In this document: in pieces, positions 4,991 through 8,040 of the stretch
Numbering within the stretch: position 1 is the stretch's first letter
Layout: each line of letters begins with the position of its first letter
Source: Chamaesiphon sp.
GTDB taxonomy: Bacteria > Cyanobacteriota > Cyanobacteriia > Cyanobacteriales > Chamaesiphonaceae
Reading direction: 5' to 3'
DNA: 8,040 bases
NCBI GenBank assembly: GCA_026785875.1
Contig: JAJAZF010000191.1
Span: 1-8,040, forward strand
Position numbers and translations under genes: made by a program
The notes under the pieces: generated by a model
The model's database searches: none
Seen by the model: the letters and a program-made list of their open reading frames with translations, nothing else
Told to the model about the DNA's origin: nothing

Positions 4991-7570
4991 TCACGCGAGG
5001 GATAATTTGCTGTTGCTAGCTGCTCGATCTAGGCACGATTGCAACTTTTGGGCTAGAACTTGGACATGAGGTTCTTTCATCAGCGAAATGTGATCGCCAG
5101 GAAGATGATAAGTTTCGATCCCTCCCACAATCAGCTCGTCCCAACCCAGTTGTGGATGTAGATCGATATACTGAGACTGGTAGTTGCTCCAAAACAAAGT
5201 AGCTTGCCCTAAATAAACTTGAGGTTGATAATTCTTTCTCGCTTGCAAGTTACAGTCCAAAATAGCTAGCAATTCAGGTTTTAACATGTCGAGATTGGAT
5301 AATTTAGTTATTAGCTCATCTCTGTACTCCATTTTTTTCCGATAAAATACTACGTCAATACAATAGTCGATCTGCTGTTGGAGCCTAAGTTGTTGCAATC
5401 TATTTGCATGAACGCTTAGTCCTTGCAAAAATGGTAACTTAACTTGTTTTAGGGTCGGAGATCTGATATCCAATAAACCTAACCAAGCCACCTTTTGACC
5501 TCGCTCTGTTAGTTGTCTAGCGATCTCAAAGGCAATCACGCCACCAAAGGAGTAGCCTACTAAAAAATAAGGGCCATCCGGCTGGATAGTTTGGATCGAT
5601 CGGATAAAGTTACTCGCCATGTCTTCAATCCGATCGACTGGCGGTTTTTCCCGATCGAGTCCTTGTGCTTGTAGCCCATAAATAGGTCGATCCCAGTCTA
5701 GTTTGGTGACTAAATTATAATAGTCAAATAAATTACCGCCGAGCGGATGAATGCAAAATAAAGGGGATATATTTCTCCCCGATTTGAGCAAAACTAATGG
5801 CGACCAATTAGTTGATTCTGGTTGACGGAGCGTATCGGCAAGTGCGGCAATTGTTGGCGATTCAAGTAGAACACTGAATAATATGTGTTTTTTCCAAATC
5901 CGCTCGATTTGGGCAAACAATTGTAGTGCAATCAGCGAATGTCCACCCAGATCGAAGAAATTGTCACTGATACCAATCGGTTGTACTCCTAAAACTCGTT
6001 CCCAAATTTGGATGAGCTGAAGTTCCAACTCATCGCGAGCAGGTACGATCGTCGAATTTGCCCAACTAGGTTCTGGGAGTCTGTTTCGATCTAGCTTATG
6101 ATTGGGTGTCAGCGGTAAAGCATCCAATATCTCAAACGCCGACGGCATCATATAATCAGTTAATTTGGTTTTGAGAAACGATCTCAAATCGCTAAGATTA
6201 ATTGACGATCGATTTGGGACAATATAAGCAACAATAATTTGTTCGCCCGCACGCTCTTTACCAACTACTGCTGCTTGTTTGACATCGGGATGTTGCATCA
6301 GCACAGTTTCTATTTCTTCGATTTCTACCCGCATCCCCCGAATTTTGATCTGGAAATCCTGACGACCGACAATTTCTAAATTTCCATCGGGTAAATAACG
6401 CGCTAAGTCACCTGTTTTGTATAGTCGTTGTTTATCGGTTGTAAATGGGTTCGGAATAAACTTGCGATCGGTTAATTGCGGATTATTTAGATATCCCCGT
6501 GCTAAACTTGTCCCCGCAATATACAATTCACCTGTTGCTGAAGCCGCTACTGGTTCTAATCGATCGTTGAGTAGATAGAGTTGATTATGTGGGTAAGGGG
6601 AGCCTACAGGCGCGTATCCGTCGTGTTTATCAAAGTCATCGGGAATCGGATAAGCACAAACTCCAATTGTTTCGGTTTGACCATAAATATTGACGATCTC
6701 TGGTGATTGTGGAAACTTGCTTCGCACCTGCTGCAATAGTTGAGATGTTAATAACCCCCCTGAAAATATCAGTAGTCTCAGAGCGGAATCGATCCGCTCC
6801 TGTTCGATCTCGGCTAGACTGATGAGCAAATAATTCCAGACAGAGGCGACTGTATCGAATACTGTAATCTGTTCAGTCTGGATTAGTTCTAATAGACTGC
6901 GTAAATTACTGGTATTTTGTTTGGAACTAATCACTACTTTTGCACCTTGAGCTAAAGGTAGTAGTAGTTGTCTGATTGAAGAGGAAAAAGAAAAGGAGGC
7001 TGAGAGTAAATAAACATCATCAGGTTGAATTTTGACAACTTCATTGACAGCTTTGAGATAGCATTCAACCTGAGCGAGGGTAATTTGGACACCTTGGGGA
7101 TTACCTGTAGAGCCAGAGGTGTACATGATGTAGGCTAGATTGTCCGGTGTTGTTGCTGCTGCTGTTAATTCCTCACTTTGTCTAGCTACTTCATCCCATT
7201 GTGTATCTAGTAAAAATAAATTTATCCCGACAGTAGTAATATCTGCGGCTAAATGCGATTGAGTCAAGATCAGTTGGATCTTTGTATCTTCAAGGATCGA
7301 TGTCAATCTTGCTGTGGGATAAGCTGGATCTAGGGGTACAAAAGCTCCACCAGCTTGGAGTACACCCAAAATGGCGATCGCGGTATCGATCGAGCGTTCT
7401 GTATAAATGCCAACGAGGACTTCCGGCTTTACACCTTGCTGGCGCAGATAGTTGGCTAACTGGTTGACTCTACTATTGAGTTGTTTATATGTTAATTGTC
7501 CAACTGCATCTTTAATCGCGATCGCTACCGATTGGTGTGATTGGATTGGTAAAAATTGATGAATAGACAT
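4991..7570 (-). CDS. Single-module NRPS-like enzyme: adenylation, carrier, thioesterase
   Basis: 859 residues in the order A (about 18-500), PCP (about 513-580), TE (about 602-845), with no condensation domain. A-domain cores are intact: YIMYTSGSTGNPQG (147-160), NIYGQTE (294-300), GELYIAG (347-353), YKTGDLARY (384-392), GRQDFQIKIRGMRVE (402-416) and the catalytic Lys492 in PLTPNHKLDR. The carrier site is LGGHSL, with Ser545 for phosphopantetheine. The thioesterase has IHPLGG (607-612), GYSFGG with nucleophile Ser674, Asp701 after the next strand, and His827 in LPGDH. Read against the PheA code, the ten pocket residues are S196 S197 R200 D239 I268 S270 I295 G303 V304 K492. The usual amino-group-binding Asp (PheA 235) is replaced by Ser. 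The enzyme should adenylate an acid, load it on the carrier and release it via the thioesterase; the substrate is unknown. The ATG at 7570 is the only reasonable start, as an in-frame stop lies 17 codons upstream. Confidence 0.93.
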   Translation of the reverse strand: MSIHQFLPIQSHQSVAIAIKDAVGQLTYKQLNSRVNQLANYLRQQGVKPEVLVGIYTERSIDTAIAILGVLQAGGAFVPLDPAYPTARLTSILEDTKIQLILTQSHLAADITTVGINLFLLDTQWDEVARQSEELTAAATTPDNLAYIMYTSGSTGNPQGVQITLAQVECYLKAVNEVVKIQPDDVYLLSASFSFSSSIRQLLLPLAQGAKVVISSKQNTSNLRSLLELIQTEQITVFDTVASVWNYLLISLAEIEQERIDSALRLLIFSGGLLTSQLLQQVRSKFPQSPEIVNIYGQTETIGVCAYPIPDDFDKHDGYAPVGSPYPHNQLYLLNDRLEPVAASATGELYIAGTSLARGYLNNPQLTDRKFIPNPFTTDKQRLYKTGDLARYLPDGNLEIVGRQDFQIKIRGMRVEIEEIETVLMQHPDVKQAAVVGKERAGEQIIVAYIVPNRSSINLSDLRSFLKTKLTDYMMPSAFEILDALPLTPNHKLDRNRLPEPSWANSTIVPARDELELQLIQIWERVLGVQPIGISDNFFDLGGHSLIALQLFAQIERIWKKHILFSVLLESPTIAALADTLRQPESTNWSPLVLLKSGRNISPLFCIHPLGGNLFDYYNLVTKLDWDRPIYGLQAQGLDREKPPVDRIEDMASNFIRSIQTIQPDGPYFLVGYSFGGVIAFEIARQLTERGQKVAWLGLLDIRSPTLKQVKLPFLQGLSVHANRLQQLRLQQQIDYCIDVVFYRKKMEYRDELITKLSNLDMLKPELLAILDCNLQARKNYQPQVYLGQATLFWSNYQSQYIDLHPQLGWDELIVGGIETYHLPGDHISLMKEPHVQVLAQKLQSCLDRAASNSKLSLA

Positions 7571-7695
7571 TTTCTTGCTGAAGAGATAAGATTTAGTTCG
7601 ATCCTCTACCCCAACACTTTAGCTACTAGCTATTTATTGAAGCTGTCAGAAACTTCTAAGCTACTATCGGAAATTTATCAACTAAAATATCAGTG

Positions 7696-7792
7696 CTGAC
7701 ACAAAATTTAATCATTTGGATATTTATTGAAAACAGCTCTCAGGTTAGAGCGGAGTTTCAAGCAGAGCAAATATTCAAATGATTTTGTGCAG
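7696..7792. repeat. Large compound inverted repeat (candidate MITE or structured RNA)
   Basis: Pairing from outside in: CTG (7696-7698) with CAG (7790-7792); CACAAAA (7700-7706) with TTTTGTG (7783-7789); after a 5-nt left bulge, TCATTTGGATATTT (7712-7725) with 7769-7782 (one G-T pair, otherwise perfect); then TTGAAA (7727-7732) with TTTCAA (7756-7761); then GCTCT (7736-7740) with AGAGC (7747-7751) around CAGGTT. A second AGAGC (7764-7768) could compete for GCTCT, giving two alternative folds. No clear target-site duplication flanks it. It lies 126-222 nt upstream of the NRPS-like start on that gene's strand. Confidence 0.65.
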
Positions 7793-7821
7793 ATCCTAAT
7801 TCGGGGCGTGCTGATTAGGAT
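7793..7821. repeat. Second hairpin adjoining the large inverted repeat
   Basis: ATCCTAAT (7793-7800) and ATTAGGAT (7814-7821) form a perfect 8-bp stem around a GC-rich 13-nt loop. It begins at the very base that follows the large hairpin, so the two would stack. GATCCTA recurs at 7829-7835, offering a third partner for the ATTAGGAT strand. Confidence 0.6.
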
Positions 7822-7984
7822 GTAATGCGATCCTAAAATATTAGCGATTAATTATCAACAAGCCTCAAGCTAATTACACATAATTAAGCAATATTGCTGA
7901 ATGATTTATTTGTAGTATTCTGTTTCATGTCTGCCGATCGAACCTGCGAGAGTGCCGAAACCTCGGTAAATAGATCGCAGAGCT

Positions 7985-8005
7985 AGGACAAAAACATGTT
8001 GTCCT
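7985..8005. repeat. Short hairpin near right edge
   Basis: AGGACAA (7985-7991) and TTGTCCT (7999-8005) pair over 7 bp around AAACATG. No U-tract follows on either strand, so a terminator is not claimed. The gene it may belong to lies outside the window. Confidence 0.4.
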
Positions 8006-8040
8006 TGAAACAACGAAGGGATTAGTTGAACTAAGCCAAT

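Larger units (their letters stand above)
7571..8040. other. Gene-free spacer rich in inverted repeats, upstream of the NRPS-like gene
   Basis: I find no convincing gene on either strand; the best plus-strand frame from an ATG is 19 codons (7927-7986). The stretch is AT-rich and holds several inverted repeats: TAGCTA-C-TAGCTA (7620-7632), the large compound hairpin at 7696-7792, an 8-bp stem at 7793-7821, the perfect 12-bp palindrome AGCAATATTGCT (7887-7898) and AGGACAA/TTGTCCT (7985-8005). TATTTATTGA occurs twice (7631-7640 and 7721-7730). It must contain the promoter and leader of the minus-strand gene, but I see no clear -35/-10 pair. Confidence 0.6.

Noticed and set aside
7282..7467. 61-residue plus-strand frame inside the NRPS-like gene
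   Set aside because: It is antisense to a conserved part of the adenylation domain.
7927..7986. 19-codon plus-strand frame starting at an ATG
   Set aside because: Very short, with no ribosome binding site and no sign of a known small peptide.
1..8040. CRISPR array, tRNA or rRNA gene
   Set aside because: The only regular repeats are heptamers without spacers, and I saw no tRNA-like or rRNA-like sequence.

Overview
The window looks like cyanobacterial chromosome. At least four perfect HIP1 octamers (GCGATCGC at 604-611, 4856-4863, 7374-7381 and 7518-7525) and many CGATCG variants are present, and the spacers carry heptanucleotide tandem repeats and GGCTACGCCAACG-type palindromes of the kind common in filamentous and unicellular cyanobacteria. 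The genus cannot be named from the sequence alone.

Layout. The left edge (1-174) is the 3' end of an unrecognised plus-strand reading frame whose tail runs through a degenerate palindromic repeat. A short gene relic follows (about 153-240), then a full-length phosphoenolpyruvate synthase gene (ppsA, 305-2812, plus) with a palindromic repeat just after it. Next come a small probably exported protein (2932-3354, plus), a frameshifted gene relic (3364-3694) that contains a diverged second copy of the relic seen before ppsA, and msrA (minus, 3691-4356), which converges on that relic at a large hairpin. A divergent 265-bp spacer leads to a small conserved-looking hypothetical protein (4622-4939, plus). 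A block of 5.7 heptamer repeats (4941-4980) then separates it from the convergent gene for an 859-residue single-module NRPS-like enzyme (minus, 4991-7570). The last 470 bp (7571-8040) carry no convincing gene but contain several strong inverted repeats, including a roughly 97-nt compound hairpin.

How the genes relate. There is no obvious multigene operon. ppsA (gluconeogenic PEP supply) and msrA (protein methionine repair) look like stand-alone housekeeping genes. The NRPS-like enzyme has the order adenylation, carrier, thioesterase, with no condensation domain. Its substrate pocket lacks the aspartate that normally grips the amino group of an amino acid, so a non-amino-acid substrate such as an alpha-keto, hydroxy or aryl acid is possible. 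No partner biosynthesis genes are visible, so the product is unknown. This enzyme and the structured spacer upstream of it are the most interesting parts of the window.
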